64,000 nt of DNA from Candidatus Pseudoruminococcus merdavium (GCA_904419745.1 CAJFSS010000002.1:97759-161758); one strand, 5' to 3'; positions 44,296 to 53,879 are shown, counted from the stretch's first letter. Program-made: numbers and translations. Notes: a model not told the origin generated them from the letters alone.

Positions 44296-44583
44296 CTAGT
44301 TGCCCGATTTGTCAATAAACACCCGTTCTCCCGCGCCAACATACCCATGTTCCCGAGCAATCTGCTCGTAATACTCTGAGAGATCGTCGCTATCGAGAAG
44401 GGATTGTTTTTCCTCATTGGACAACTGTTGCTGCTCACACGCCGCCTGTACTTGGGCCAAGGTCTGCCGCTTATCCTGCAAATCAAGCTGAAGCTGGATA
44501 AAAGTAGCCACAAAATAAATGGCAAACACCAAAACAGCGATTTTCAAAAGAAAACCGACTTTACTTTTTCTGGCTGTTTTCAT
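44296..44583 (-). CDS. divIC: Septum formation initiator DivIC/FtsB family
   Basis: 95 residues: basic cytoplasmic tip, one membrane helix (about 10-30), extracellular coiled coil (QLQLDLQDKRQTLAQVQAACE) and the family's EYYEQIAREHGYVGAGERVF end. Works with FtsL/DivIB at the division septum. It overlaps yabQ by 23 bases, and the ribosome binding site is weak, which suggests coupling to yabQ translation. Confidence 0.93.
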   Translation of the reverse strand: MKTARKSKVGFLLKIAVLVFAIYFVATFIQLQLDLQDKRQTLAQVQAACEQQQLSNEEKQSLLDSDDLSEYYEQIAREHGYVGAGERVFIDKSGN

Positions 44584-45124
44584 GTCCTGGCACTTCCCTT
44601 CGGCGCCGCAGTCTTTGGCTGCGTGTATGATATTTATTCACATTATACAATAGTCTGCGGCGCTCTTTCAAGCGATATTTTGATTTAATTGCATTTTTTG
44701 CAAACTTTTTTCTCACTTTTCCCGCCATGTGGCAGATTCCATGAGCAATTGCTTGAAAAAGCCGTACAAAGGGGGACAGAAAAATCCGATAAAGCAGGGC
44801 CAGGAATTTCTTAATCAGAGTGATGATTTTGTCCGCGATCCGGTAAATAAATTTGCCCAGTGTAAAATAATACAGCACGGCTCCCAAAAGTTCCCCTGCC
44901 AGAAGATAAGCACGGATAATACCGTTGTTGACAGCGATCAGGAAGGCAAAGCTGATTACTCCACACAAAAGAAAATAGACGATATCCTCGACAAAGGAAA
45001 TCACCTTTCCGCTGGGAATCAGCAGACGTAGAATCCGGAATACATCGTACAGCATTCCAAGTGCGGCGCCCAGCAACAGGGACTGTAAAAAGGTCATCGT
45101 CTGTTGGGAAACGGAAATTCCCAT
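44561..45124 (-). CDS. yabQ: Spore cortex biosynthesis protein YabQ
   Basis: 187 residues, four to five membrane helices followed by a strongly basic tail. GMLYDVFRILRLLIP and VEDIVYFLLCGVISFAFL are family motifs. Needed for spore cortex formation in B. subtilis, expressed in the mother cell. Order yabP-yabQ-divIC-yabR matches the B. subtilis cluster. Confidence 0.93.
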   Translation of the reverse strand: MGISVSQQTMTFLQSLLLGAALGMLYDVFRILRLLIPSGKVISFVEDIVYFLLCGVISFAFLIAVNNGIIRAYLLAGELLGAVLYYFTLGKFIYRIADKIITLIKKFLALLYRIFLSPFVRLFQAIAHGICHMAGKVRKKFAKNAIKSKYRLKERRRLLYNVNKYHTRSQRLRRRREVPGHENSQKK

Positions 45125-45137
45125 ACCCTGTCACCTA

Positions 45138-45425
45138 CTATCGAAACAATCTGGAAAGAATTCCTCCGCCGCTTGGCCGGTTGTCCGGTTCTGCATAGGA
45201 AAGGCCGTGGATATTTCCTTCCACACTCAGCTCTCCGGAATCGACATTGAGTTTATTGATATGCAGATCCTCCCCCTTAATAGTCAGTTCTCCCAAATCC
45301 GTAAAGAGGATCACAGTCTGTTCATCAAAGCTGTCAATATCGGTTACTCCGGAAACAGTCAAAACCCTACGATCCTCCAAAATGACATTGTGTGGGATTT
45401 TCATCATTTTCTTTTCTTCCGCCAT
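45138..45425 (-). CDS. yabP: Sporulation protein YabP
   Basis: 95 residues, a small beta-rich protein (PHNVILEDRRVLTVSGVTDIDSFDEQ, LGELTIKGEDLHINKLNVDSGELSVEG) of the YabP/YqfC family, made during sporulation in the mother cell. The second of two adjacent ATGs (45425) is preferred: AGGAGG (45433-45438) is 7 bases upstream versus 4 for the first. Confidence 0.93.
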   Translation of the reverse strand: MAEEKKMMKIPHNVILEDRRVLTVSGVTDIDSFDEQTVILFTDLGELTIKGEDLHINKLNVDSGELSVEGNIHGLSYAEPDNRPSGGGILSRLFR

Positions 45426-46027
45426 CATGCATCCTCCTCATAGTTATTGATGGACAACATCTTTGTAACACCATGGTATGAAAAGACAAGAAACTTTAGA
45501 AGCGGTTTTTTTGTTTGACAATTGCAAAAGGCAATAAAAGTTTCCAGGAAATCCAATATTGTGGATGGGAAGATGGGATAACCATAAAATAATCTGCATT
45601 TTGGGAATAGGGGATTCATGAAATTGTAGGATTGCTACGGGGTGTGGAATTGCTGGGAATTTTATATAGAGATTTCAGGGCCATTCCTCAGCAGAAATGC
45701 TTTGGATCTCAGGGAGCAGCCGGCAGTTCATTGTTGGGCTGGGTTTTTTTAAAAAGTTTTTTTCTGTTTTCCGGTTATCCTACAGGGATTCTTTTATTTG
45801 TGGTTTGGACAGAGCGTGGTATAATAAGAGACAGTTGTAAGATTGGAGTTCCGGATTTCCTAAGGAACTGCTGCTGGGAAATTGCGTCCATGCGAGATTC
45901 TGCTATTTGTCCGTTATTTAAATGGAAGATGCAGAGGCCTTGTAAGAGGCGGTTCATCAAGGACGAATTCATTGTCCCTGCTTGGCAGACAGTCTCTATG
46001 CGGCCGGACAAGAGAGGAGTTTTCAGA
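45426..46027. promoter_or_regulatory. Divergent intergenic region yabP / nitroreductase, with plus-strand promoter
   Basis: Candidate promoter TTGTGG (45798-45803), 16-base spacer, TATAAT (45820-45825), about 200 bases before the nitroreductase start. The region upstream of yabP should contain a sigma-E type promoter, but I cannot point to one. An open frame running from 45632 into the nitroreductase has no ribosome binding site and is not called. Confidence 0.5.
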
Positions 46028-46546
46028 ATGGATTTTGAACAGGCGGTTTTTACGCGCCGCTCGATACGCCGCTATACCAACCGAGAGGTTCCGGAGGGGA
46101 TGATACATCAACTTTTACGGGCAGGGCTTGCTGCCCCAAGTGGGGGAAACCTCCAGCCCTGGCATTTTTATGTCGTGCGAGAACGTGCACTAAAGGAAAA
46201 ACTCTGCGAATGCTTTTCATTTTCCTGGCCCAAAGAGGCTTCTTTCTTTATCATAGTCTGTGCGCAGGCTTCGCGTTCTGCTGAAAAATACGGGGAACGT
46301 GGGGAATCCCTGTACTGTATTCAGGACACTGCCGCTGCAGTGGAGAATATTCTGTTGTGCGCACATGCGTTGGGTCTTGGTTCTTGTTGGATTGGTTCGT
46401 TTGACGAATCGCTCTGTTCCAAGATTTTGCACATTGGTTCAGATTTACGCCCGGTGGCAATTTTGCCAGTAGGGTTCCCGGCTGAGCAGCCTGAGGAGCG
46501 CCCGCGCCGGCCAATCGCAGAAGTTGTCACATTCCTGGACGAATAG
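46028..46546 (+). CDS. Nitroreductase family protein
   Basis: 172 residues. FMN-binding TRRSIRRYTNREVPEGM, APSGGNLQPWHFYVV, GLGSCWIGSFDES and the PEERPRRPIAEVV tail. It is a paralogue of the nitroreductase at 22.1 kb. GAGAGGAG is 8 bases before the ATG. pncA begins 12 bases after its stop, so the three genes nitroreductase-pncA-pncB form an operon; a link to NAD(P)H-dependent redox is plausible. Confidence 0.88.
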   Translation: MDFEQAVFTRRSIRRYTNREVPEGMIHQLLRAGLAAPSGGNLQPWHFYVVRERALKEKLCECFSFSWPKEASFFIIVCAQASRSAEKYGERGESLYCIQDTAAAVENILLCAHALGLGSCWIGSFDESLCSKILHIGSDLRPVAILPVGFPAEQPEERPRRPIAEVVTFLDE

Positions 46547-46557
46547 GAGGAGAATCG

Positions 46558-47085
46558 ATGAAAAAATTGCTGATAATAGTGGATTACCAGAATGATTTTG
46601 TCTGCGGTTCTCTGGGCTTTGAAAAGGCCAAGGCGTTGGATCGGGCAATTTGTACAAAAATTAAAGAATACCTGTCTGCCGAACAGGATATCCTGTTTAC
46701 CTTTGATACACATGGGGAAGACTATCTCCAAACACAGGAGGGCAAGAACCTCCCGGTTGCACACTGTATCAAAGGGACGCCGGGCTGGGAACTTTACGGA
46801 AAAGCTGCGTCCTATCAGGACAAAGCAGTGGTTTGTCTGGAAAAGGAGACTTTTGGAAGTGCCGAACTGGCGGACTATCTGAGAGAGCACCCCTATGATT
46901 GGGTGGAACTGGTAGGCGTTGTCTCCAATATCTGCGTACTTTCTAATGCCGTCATTGCAAAGGCGGCGTTGCCAGAAGCAGAGATACTCGTTGATGCAGA
47001 GTGTACGGCAAGCAACGACGAGCAAATGAACGACAAGGCGTTGGACATCATGGAAGGACTACAGATGAAAGTAATCAACCGATAA
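46558..47085 (+). CDS. pncA: Nicotinamidase (isochorismatase-like cysteine hydrolase)
   Basis: 175 residues. Converts nicotinamide to nicotinate. Active-site Asp in IIVDYQNDFV (D9), catalytic Cys in VGVVSNICVLSNA and metal-binding FTFDTHGEDY. The gene directly upstream of nicotinate phosphoribosyltransferase, 13 bases away, makes the nicotinamidase role convincing. Confidence 0.92.
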   Translation: MKKLLIIVDYQNDFVCGSLGFEKAKALDRAICTKIKEYLSAEQDILFTFDTHGEDYLQTQEGKNLPVAHCIKGTPGWELYGKAASYQDKAVVCLEKETFGSAELADYLREHPYDWVELVGVVSNICVLSNAVIAKAALPEAEILVDAECTASNDEQMNDKALDIMEGLQMKVINR

Positions 47086-47098
47086 GGAAGGGCTTTAA

Positions 47099-48544
47099 AT
47101 GGACACGAAACCAAATTATACCATGCTGTTTGATTTTTATGAGATGACCATGGGAAACGGCTATTTTCAGACAGGCCTGAAAGACCGGATCACCTATTTT
47201 GACGTATTTTTCCGCAGGATTCCGGATGGCGGGGGATTTGCCATTGCCGCTGGGCTGGAACAAGTAATAGAGTATATTAAAAACCTTCACTTTAGTGAGG
47301 AGGACATTGCCTTTTTACGTACTAAAAAGGTGTTTCCAGAGGAATTTTTGGAGTATCTGCGTACCTTCCAGTTCCATGGGGATATCTATGCAGTGCCGGA
47401 GGGTACTCCCGTATTCCCGCATGAGCCGATTCTAACTGTACGTGCCCCGGCAATCGAAGCCCAGCTGATTGAAACCTACGTATTGCTGGCGCTTAACCAC
47501 CAGTCATTGATTGCCACCAAATCAAACCGGATTGTCCGTGCAGCACAGGGTAGGGGAGTTGCAGAATTTGGTTCCCGACGGGCTCAGGGTGCGGACGGGG
47601 CCGTGCTTGGCGCACGTGCTGCCTATATTGCCGGTTGTACGGGAACGGCCTGTGTTTTGGCGGATCAGTACTACGGTACTCCAGCGGCAGGCACCATGGC
47701 CCATTCCTGGGTACAGATGTTTGATGATGAATTTACCGCATTCAAAACTTACTGTGAGTTATATCCGGAAAATGTTGTACTATTAGTAGATACCTACAAT
47801 GTCCTAAAAAGCGGGGTTCCCAATGCAATCCGTGCCTTTGATGAGGTGTTAAAGCCAAAGGGGATTACCAAATGCGCAATCCGGATTGATTCCGGAGACT
47901 TGACTTATCTCTCCAAGCAGGCAAGAAAAATGCTTGATAAAGCGGGATACCCAGACTGCAAAATCATTGCCACCAATTCGCTGGATGAATATATTATTCA
48001 AGATATCCTGGGACAGGGAGCCTGTATTGACAGTTTCGGCGTCGGCGAGCGGCTGATTACTTCCAAAAGTGATCCGGTTTTTGGAGGGGTCTATAAATTG
48101 GTTGCCGTAGAAAAAGAGAATGGGGAGATTCTTCCAAAAATTAAAATCAGCGAGAATGCGGCCAAGCTGACCATTCCACATTTTAAAAAGGTCTACCGGT
48201 TATATGAAAATGATTCCGGCAAAGCGATTGCGGATTTACTCTGCGTGTATGACGAAAATGTAGATGACTCCAAACCTTTGGAAATCTTTGATCCGGATTA
48301 TACCTGGAAGCGCAAGACGCTGACGGATTTTACGGCAAAAGAACTGCTTGTCCCGATTTTTAAAAATGGAGAATGTGTTTATGATTCCCCTTCTACGGAG
48401 GAAATCCGGACTTATTGTAAACAACAAGTGGACTTGCAGTGGGACGAGGTAAAACGTTTTGAAAACCCGCATAACTATTATGTCGATCTCTCCCAAAAGC
48501 TGTGGGATATCCGCCAGAAGCTTTTGAGTGAAAACAGGAAATAG
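47099..48544 (+). CDS. pncB: Nicotinate phosphoribosyltransferase
   Basis: 481 residues, full length for the bacterial type. Makes nicotinate mononucleotide from nicotinate and PRPP. YEMTMGNGYFQTGLKDRITYFDVFFR at the N-terminus, EFGSRRAQGADGAV, SWVQMFDDE and IRIDSGDL are family motifs. With pncA this gives complete salvage of nicotinamide to NaMN. Confidence 0.96.
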   Translation: MDTKPNYTMLFDFYEMTMGNGYFQTGLKDRITYFDVFFRRIPDGGGFAIAAGLEQVIEYIKNLHFSEEDIAFLRTKKVFPEEFLEYLRTFQFHGDIYAVPEGTPVFPHEPILTVRAPAIEAQLIETYVLLALNHQSLIATKSNRIVRAAQGRGVAEFGSRRAQGADGAVLGARAAYIAGCTGTACVLADQYYGTPAAGTMAHSWVQMFDDEFTAFKTYCELYPENVVLLVDTYNVLKSGVPNAIRAFDEVLKPKGITKCAIRIDSGDLTYLSKQARKMLDKAGYPDCKIIATNSLDEYIIQDILGQGACIDSFGVGERLITSKSDPVFGGVYKLVAVEKENGEILPKIKISENAAKLTIPHFKKVYRLYENDSGKAIADLLCVYDENVDDSKPLEIFDPDYTWKRKTLTDFTAKELLVPIFKNGECVYDSPSTEEIRTYCKQQVDLQWDEVKRFENPHNYYVDLSQKLWDIRQKLLSENRK

Positions 48545-48545
48545 A

Positions 48546-48578
48546 AAAATCCCCTGGGCTGTAAGTCCAGGGGATTTT
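48546..48578 (+). terminator. Intrinsic terminator after pncB
   Basis: AAAATCCCCTGG / CCAGGGGATTTT with a 10-base loop. Confidence 0.85.
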
Positions 48579-48589
48579 AAAATTATAAT

Positions 48590-49854
48590 TTATTCCAGGG
48601 GTTCCTCTGTGTTGGATTTTATATCGGATAGTACTTCGCTGATATCTATAATTTTTTTCTGAATCGGTCGAATTTCCAGTTCCCGCGCAGCTTTGGACAG
48701 GGAGTTTGCCGCTTGCTCCAGTTCTTCCCTTTTACGGTTGTTGATTTGCAAAGAAGTGATTTGCTCTTTCAAAAGATCGTTTTCCAGCCGTTGGTGTTCC
48801 TCCTGCAATAATCGGGATGCCTGCTGGTCATGCCGTTCAATAAAATATTTGATAACATTCCAAATAGAAGGAAATTCCGTGTCTTTGAATTTACCACCGA
48901 ACAAAACATGAGAATCAGGAAAACCCAAAGATAGTTATTGGCATTTGACAACCAGTTCGCCACTTGTAGAACAATATCTCCCGGAGAGTGCAAGGCAGTT
49001 TTCACAGAGATATCCTCTTTTTGGACAGTCGGCAAAAGATCGGCAAATGAATGGATGAAACTGGAAAGTGTGACAGCATTAATACTTTTTCTGGTGTCCA
49101 CTTTCAGGGCAAACCAGAGATTTCCCCTCCACAGGTATATGTCATAGCAGGAACTTAAAATGGCATCCGCATACTTATTAAGGGAACTGAGGCTGTGGTT
49201 ATTGAGAAGGATCGCCTTGTACAGATAGGGGTTAATGGTCTCCCTGTTATGTACCAGGGAGAGGAGTTTAATTTTCCGGCGCTTGCAATAAGGACACAGG
49301 ACATTTTGTTTTTTGGTCCCCCGGGATGTCCGTACCGGAATCTCATACAGTGAAGACTGTCCGGTTTGGGGATCCAGAAAAAAGCCTTTGTTTACAGATT
49401 CCTTATCTTCCACTACGGCAATTTCCTGCATATCAGAGGAATGCCGTTTTATTTTTTCATTGACTTCCAGTTCCAGGCTCTCATTATAAATTTCCCTATT
49501 TTCCTCATAGTATTCGCCGATTTCTGCAAATGCGATCTGTTCTTTCCCTGTGATGACCGCAATATCCCCGGGTTTTAATTTCATGCAGAATTTTTCGCAT
49601 TTATTGATAGCCGATCCGGGGACCTGGCTGCCATAGTGTCCTTTCAAGTCAATTTTTAGAGCTTGCTTACCTTCTTTGGAGAGAGGAAAGGTATTTTTGG
49701 TAATGGAGTTCCACCCGATGGCAATAAATCCTTGGTTGATATATTCATCAAAAAACAGCCCGTCGTTTGTACGTATCATCCAAAATTGACAACCACGCTT
49801 GACCTGAGGGATATCCATCAGAAAATCCATATTTTCCATTTTATTCAAATTCAT
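48590..49854 (-). pseudogene. Frameshifted gene: EVE-like (PUA-fold) domain, membrane helix, coiled coil
   Basis: Reading from 49854 leftward, the frame gives about 316 residues, then continues in another frame after a shift near 48905. At that place the DNA reads ATGTTTTGTTCGGTGG; one extra T would restore a single frame with ...LILMFLFGGKFKDTEF, joining both halves into about 421 residues. Domains: EVE-like N-terminus (CQFWMIRTNDGLFFDEYINQ, FIAIGW, LKPGDIAVI, AFAEIGEYYE), a middle part with one CPYC, a membrane helix spanning the shift, and a coiled coil to the end. EVE domains bind modified bases and often belong to defence or restriction systems. Start is uncertain: ATG 49854 abuts GGGAGG; TTG 49848 has 7-base spacing. 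Gene, programmed shift or sequencing error cannot be told apart here. Confidence 0.65.
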
Positions 49855-49999
49855 GCCTCCCTTTTCGGAAAATGATGTAAGGCAATCAAAAAAACACTGT
49901 TTTTTTCGCCGCTATTATACCATATCCCCCAAAAGAAATCCATTTTTGATATTGTTTTTTTGTAGTCTCATGAAAAAATAGGAAACGAGTAGAAAAGGA

Positions 50000-50033
50000 A
50001 AACTCCGGACGCAAAATTTTGCGTCCGGAGTTT
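50000..50033. terminator. Terminator after nfnB
   Basis: Perfect palindrome, AAACTCCGGACGCA and its complement around AAATTT, just past the stop codon of the leftward gene. Confidence 0.85.
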
Positions 50034-50043
50034 ATCTATGAAT

Positions 50044-51435
50044 TTAGTGCTTGTTTTTGATGTATTCGTCCATGGCTGCAGCAGCCTTTTTGCCTGCACC
50101 CATGGCAAGGATGACGGTTGCGGCACCTGTGACAGCGTCACCTCCGGCGAATACGCCCTCCCGAGAGGTTTGCCCGGTCTCTTCATCCGCCACAATGCAA
50201 CCCCATTTATTGGTATCGAGGCCTTTGGTGGTGGATTTAATCAGCGGGTTCGGGGAAGTACCAATGGACATGATGACACAGTCAACATCCAGAACAAACT
50301 CAGAGCCCTCTTTTGGAATGGGTCTGCGTCTGCCGGAAGCGTCCGGTTCACCGAGTTCCATCTCAATGCACTTCATACCGTTTACAAATTTATGCTCGTC
50401 TCCGAGGATTTCAACCGGGTTGTTGAGGAGTTTGAAGATGATACCCTCTTCTTTTGCATGCTCAACTTCTTCTTTTCTGGCTGGAAGTTCTTCCTCAGAA
50501 CGGCGGTATACGATATAGACGTTCTCCGCGCCCAGTCTTTTGGCGCAACGGGCAGCATCCATAGCCACATTTCCTCCGCCGACGACAGCGACGTTTTTCG
50601 CATGTTCAATCGGCGTGCTGCTGTCGCCCCGGTATGCTTTCATGAGGTTTGTACGGGTGAGGAACTCATTGGCAGAGTACACGCCTTTGAGGTTTTCACC
50701 AGGGATTTTCATAAAGTTTGGCAGTCCTGCACCGGAACCGATGAAGACCGCCTCAAAGCCGTCTTCAAACAACTCGTCAATGGTGATGGTCTTGCCGATG
50801 ACGACGTTGGTATCTACATGAACGCCGATGGCTTTCAGGTTATCGATTTCCTTTTGGACGATCTCTTTTGGGAGCCTGAACTGCGGGATTCCATAGACCA
50901 GCACGCCGCCTGCCAGATGGAGCGCCTCGAAGATGGAAACATCGTAGCCCAGTTTCGCAAGATCGCCTGCACAGGTCAAGCCTGCCGGACCCGCACCGAC
51001 AACAGCCACCTTATGACCGTTTGGCTCCGGTTTCACAGGGGCTTCCGTATTGTGCGCCATATGCCAGTCAGCGACAAAGCGCTCCAGGCGGCCGATGGCA
51101 ACCGGTTCACCCTTGATGCCGCGGACACATTTGGACTCACACTGGGTTTCCTGCGGGCAGACACGTCCGCAGACGGCGGGCAGGGAACTGGATTTATTGA
51201 TAATCTGATAAGCACCTTCAAAATCCTGCTCTTTAATTTTTGCAATAAAGGCGGGGATATCGATGGCCACCGGACAGCCTCCAACACAGGGTTTATGTTT
51301 GCAGCCAAGGCAACGGTTTGCCTCGTCGACTGCCTGTTCCGGGGTATATCCAAGGGCAACCTCTTCAAAATTGTGGTTGCGCACCATCGGATCCTGGACG
51401 GGCATTGGATTTTTTTTCAGGGACATATTAGGCAT
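50044..51435 (-). CDS. nfnB: NfnB-type NAD(P)-dependent oxidoreductase / GltA-like glutamate synthase small subunit
   Basis: 463 residues. N-terminal 4Fe-4S region (NRCLGCKHKPCVGGCPV, CGRVCPQETQCESKC), FAD motif VAVVGAGPAGLTCAGDLAKLGYDV, and NADPH motif VAVVGGGNVAMDAARCAKRLGA. This is the GltA/NfnB family. Paired with the NfnA-like gene it fits the electron-bifurcating NADH-dependent ferredoxin:NADP+ oxidoreductase; automated names such as glutamate synthase refer to the same family. First ATG is used (AAGGGGG, 8 bases). Start overlaps the end of nfnA by 8 bases. Confidence 0.9.
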   Translation of the reverse strand: MPNMSLKKNPMPVQDPMVRNHNFEEVALGYTPEQAVDEANRCLGCKHKPCVGGCPVAIDIPAFIAKIKEQDFEGAYQIINKSSSLPAVCGRVCPQETQCESKCVRGIKGEPVAIGRLERFVADWHMAHNTEAPVKPEPNGHKVAVVGAGPAGLTCAGDLAKLGYDVSIFEALHLAGGVLVYGIPQFRLPKEIVQKEIDNLKAIGVHVDTNVVIGKTITIDELFEDGFEAVFIGSGAGLPNFMKIPGENLKGVYSANEFLTRTNLMKAYRGDSSTPIEHAKNVAVVGGGNVAMDAARCAKRLGAENVYIVYRRSEEELPARKEEVEHAKEEGIIFKLLNNPVEILGDEHKFVNGMKCIEMELGEPDASGRRRPIPKEGSEFVLDVDCVIMSIGTSPNPLIKSTTKGLDTNKWGCIVADEETGQTSREGVFAGGDAVTGAATVILAMGAGKKAAAAMDEYIKNKH

Positions 51436-52276
51436 TGTCTTTTACCCCCTTGAACAGATTGCAGGTTTCTTCATACTGGTGACGCTCAAAGTCCTTATAC
51501 ATGGTTGCGCGTTCCATTGCCTCATCAAAGTCAACCAGATGGCCATCAAAATCCGGACCATCAACACAGGCAAATTTGGTTTCGCCGCCCACCGTCAGCC
51601 GGCAGCCACCACACATACCAGTACCGTCAATCATGATCGGGTTCATGCTGACAACGGTTTTGATGCCATGTTCTTTTGTGAGTTTGCAGACAAATTTCAT
51701 CATAATCAGCGGGCCAATGGCAATGACTTCGTCGTACTGCTCGCCGCTTTCAATCAGTTTTTTGAGCGCGTCGGTGACAAGGCCCTTTTCTCCATAGGAA
51801 CCGTCGTCCGTCATCATGACAAATTTTGTGCTTGCGGCTTTAAATTCATCTTCCAGGATGACGAGATCCTTGTTACGGAACCCAACAATGGAGTGGACTT
51901 CTGCGCCCAGATGGTGGAGTTTCTTTGCAATCGGATAGGCGATGGCACATCCGACGCCGCCACCGATGACGGCGACTTTTTTCAGGCCTTCCACATGGGA
52001 CGGGACGCCCAGTGGGCCGACAAAGTCATGCAGGGAATCGCCTTCTTCCAGGTGGTTGAGTTTTTCCGTGGTGGCGCCTACAATCTGGAAAATAATTGTG
52101 ACAATCCCCTTTTCACGGTCAAAATCCGCGATCGTCAAAGGGATTCGTTCACCGTTTTCGTCCACCCTCAGAATAATGAACTGCCCTGGTTCTGCCTTTT
52201 TGGCAATCAGGGGAGCGTCGATATCCATCAGCGTGACAGTCGGGTTGAGGACTTTCTTGCGGAGAATACGATACAT
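51428..52276 (-). CDS. nfnA: NfnA-type FAD/NAD- and [2Fe-2S]-binding subunit (sulfide dehydrogenase/DHOD electron-transfer family)
   Basis: About 282 residues. FNR-like fold: PGQFIILRVDENGERIPLTIAD (FAD), VAVIGGGVGCAIAYPIAKKLHHLG (NAD), and a C-terminal Cys set DGTGMCGGCRLTVGGETKFACVDGP that binds [2Fe-2S]. Partner of NfnB in the same operon. ATG 52276 follows GAGGAAAGG by about 10 bases. Confidence 0.9.
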   Translation of the reverse strand: MYRILRKKVLNPTVTLMDIDAPLIAKKAEPGQFIILRVDENGERIPLTIADFDREKGIVTIIFQIVGATTEKLNHLEEGDSLHDFVGPLGVPSHVEGLKKVAVIGGGVGCAIAYPIAKKLHHLGAEVHSIVGFRNKDLVILEDEFKAASTKFVMMTDDGSYGEKGLVTDALKKLIESGEQYDEVIAIGPLIMMKFVCKLTKEHGIKTVVSMNPIMIDGTGMCGGCRLTVGGETKFACVDGPDFDGHLVDFDEAMERATMYKDFERHQYEETCNLFKGVKDNA

Positions 52277-52352
52277 ACTTTTCAAACCTTTCCTCTTCAA
52301 ATGTAGGAACAAAATGTAAAATGGGGACTGAAAAAGCAAAAGCCTGTAAGCT

Positions 52353-52376
52353 CCGGCGATGGGACACCATCGCCGG
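52353..52376. terminator. Hairpin between Fe-ADH and nfnA genes
   Basis: CCGGCGATGG / CCATCGCCGG, 4-base loop. On the plus strand TTTTC follows; on the minus strand, the direction of both neighbours, no T-run follows. Confidence 0.55.
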
Positions 52377-52441
52377 TTTTCCACATTCATGGAAGGCTAC
52401 AGACTTCTACTGAAACCGATTTAATTGTAATGTACTTATGG

Positions 52442-53656
52442 TTAGAAGTCAACCTCGGTGTCATAGTAGCAGCACTTGAGGAGCTTCTCCATTTCTTCCT
52501 GGCTCGGCTGACGCGGGTTGGAACCAGTGCAAGCATCGCTAATGGCGTTCTTTGCAATTTCAGGCAGTCTTTCCAGGAAAACGTTCTCCGGAACAAAGCC
52601 GTTCTCGGTCGGATAGCTGTCAGCACCATAGTTCTTGATGCAGTGCGGGATGTTCAGGTCATCATTCATCTTTCTCAGATATTTAATGAGCAGCTGAACT
52701 TTCTCGTCGTCGCTGTTTCCACCAAGGCCCATGAAGTCCGCAATCACGCCATAGCGTTTCTTAGCGGTCTCGTCCTTTGCGTTAAATGCGATAACCTTCG
52801 GCAGGTACATTGCGTTTGCAGCGCCGTGGATAATGTGTGCGCCGTAGTCAGCGAAAGCAGCGCCGGTCTTATGAGCCATGGAGTGGACAATACCAAGCAG
52901 GGCGTTAGAGAATGCCATACCAGCAAGGCACTGTGCGTTGTGCATGCTGTCTCTCTTAGCCATATCGCCGTTATAAGAGCCAACCAAATCGTTTTGAATC
53001 ATCTTGATGGCATGCAGAGCAAGAGGATCGGAGTAATCGCAGTTTGCAGTGGAGACATAGGCCTCAATTGCATGGGTCATAGCGTCCATACCGGTGTGTG
53101 CAACGAGTTTCTTCGGCATGGTCTCTGCGAGTTCCGGATCAACAATGGCAACATCCGGAGTGATCTCAAAGTCAGCGATTGGGTATTTAATGCCCTTATT
53201 ATAATCGGTGATGATGGAGAAAGCGGTGACTTCGGTTGCAGTACCGGAAGTAGAGGAGACTGCGCAGAAATGCGCTTTGGTTCTCAGTTTTGGAAGGCCA
53301 AATACTTTGCACATATCCTCGAAAGTTACTTCAGGATACTCATATTTAATCCACATTGCTTTTGCGGCGTCAATTGGGGAGCCGCCGCCGATGGCAACGA
53401 TCCAGTCCGGCTGGAATTTCTGCATAGCTTCTGCGCCCTTCATAACGGTCTCGACAGAAGGATCTGCTTCGATACCCTCAAAGAGTTCTACTTCCATGCC
53501 AGCTTCTTTCAGATAAGAAACTGCTTTGTCAAGGAAGCCGAACTTTTTCATGGAGCCGCCGCCGACACAGACGATTGCTCTCTTTCCTTCCAAGGTCTTG
53601 AGAGCTTCCAATGCTCCTTTGCCATGGTAAATGTCTCTTGGTAATGTGAAACGCAT
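52442..53656 (-). CDS. Iron-containing alcohol dehydrogenase
   Basis: 404 residues. Group III Fe-ADH: N-terminal CVGGGSMKKFG, IVAIGGGSPIDAAKA, SSTSGTATEVTAFSII, and the metal ligands in HTGMDAMTHAIEAY and GIVHSMAHKTGAAF...HGAANA. Probably reduces acetaldehyde, butyraldehyde or similar aldehydes in fermentation. Codon use is strongly biased to preferred codons, which suggests high expression. A LysR-type gene is divergent upstream, 223 bases away, and may control it. Confidence 0.94.
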   Translation of the reverse strand: MRFTLPRDIYHGKGALEALKTLEGKRAIVCVGGGSMKKFGFLDKAVSYLKEAGMEVELFEGIEADPSVETVMKGAEAMQKFQPDWIVAIGGGSPIDAAKAMWIKYEYPEVTFEDMCKVFGLPKLRTKAHFCAVSSTSGTATEVTAFSIITDYNKGIKYPIADFEITPDVAIVDPELAETMPKKLVAHTGMDAMTHAIEAYVSTANCDYSDPLALHAIKMIQNDLVGSYNGDMAKRDSMHNAQCLAGMAFSNALLGIVHSMAHKTGAAFADYGAHIIHGAANAMYLPKVIAFNAKDETAKKRYGVIADFMGLGGNSDDEKVQLLIKYLRKMNDDLNIPHCIKNYGADSYPTENGFVPENVFLERLPEIAKNAISDACTGSNPRQPSQEEMEKLLKCCYYDTEVDF

Positions 53657-53879
53657 GGGAAATTCCTCCTTTTATTTTGCAACATAAACAAACTGAAAAA
53701 TCGCACATTCCCATAAGAATGTGTTATACTATAGAAAAGCAACGGATACCGGAACATGCTTGCCATCCCTGTTACCCACAGTTCCTTTGCTCTTCGTTAT
53801 TATTTTATCATAGTCGAATTTTGTAGGGTAATCTTTTTTTGATATGGCCGGTATATTTAAAAAGGAATGGAGGATATCC

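Noticed and set aside
45632..46027. Upstream in-frame extension of the nitroreductase (132 codons)
   Set aside because: No ribosome binding site, a promoter-like -10 box lies inside it, and the normal FMN-binding N-terminus begins at 46028.
50038..51453. 471-codon plus-strand frame opposite nfnB
   Set aside because: Shadow of a strongly biased real gene; composition is unlike a natural protein and no motif is seen.
52430..53644. 404-codon plus-strand frame opposite the Fe-ADH gene
   Set aside because: Antisense to a clear alcohol dehydrogenase; open only because of its codon bias.
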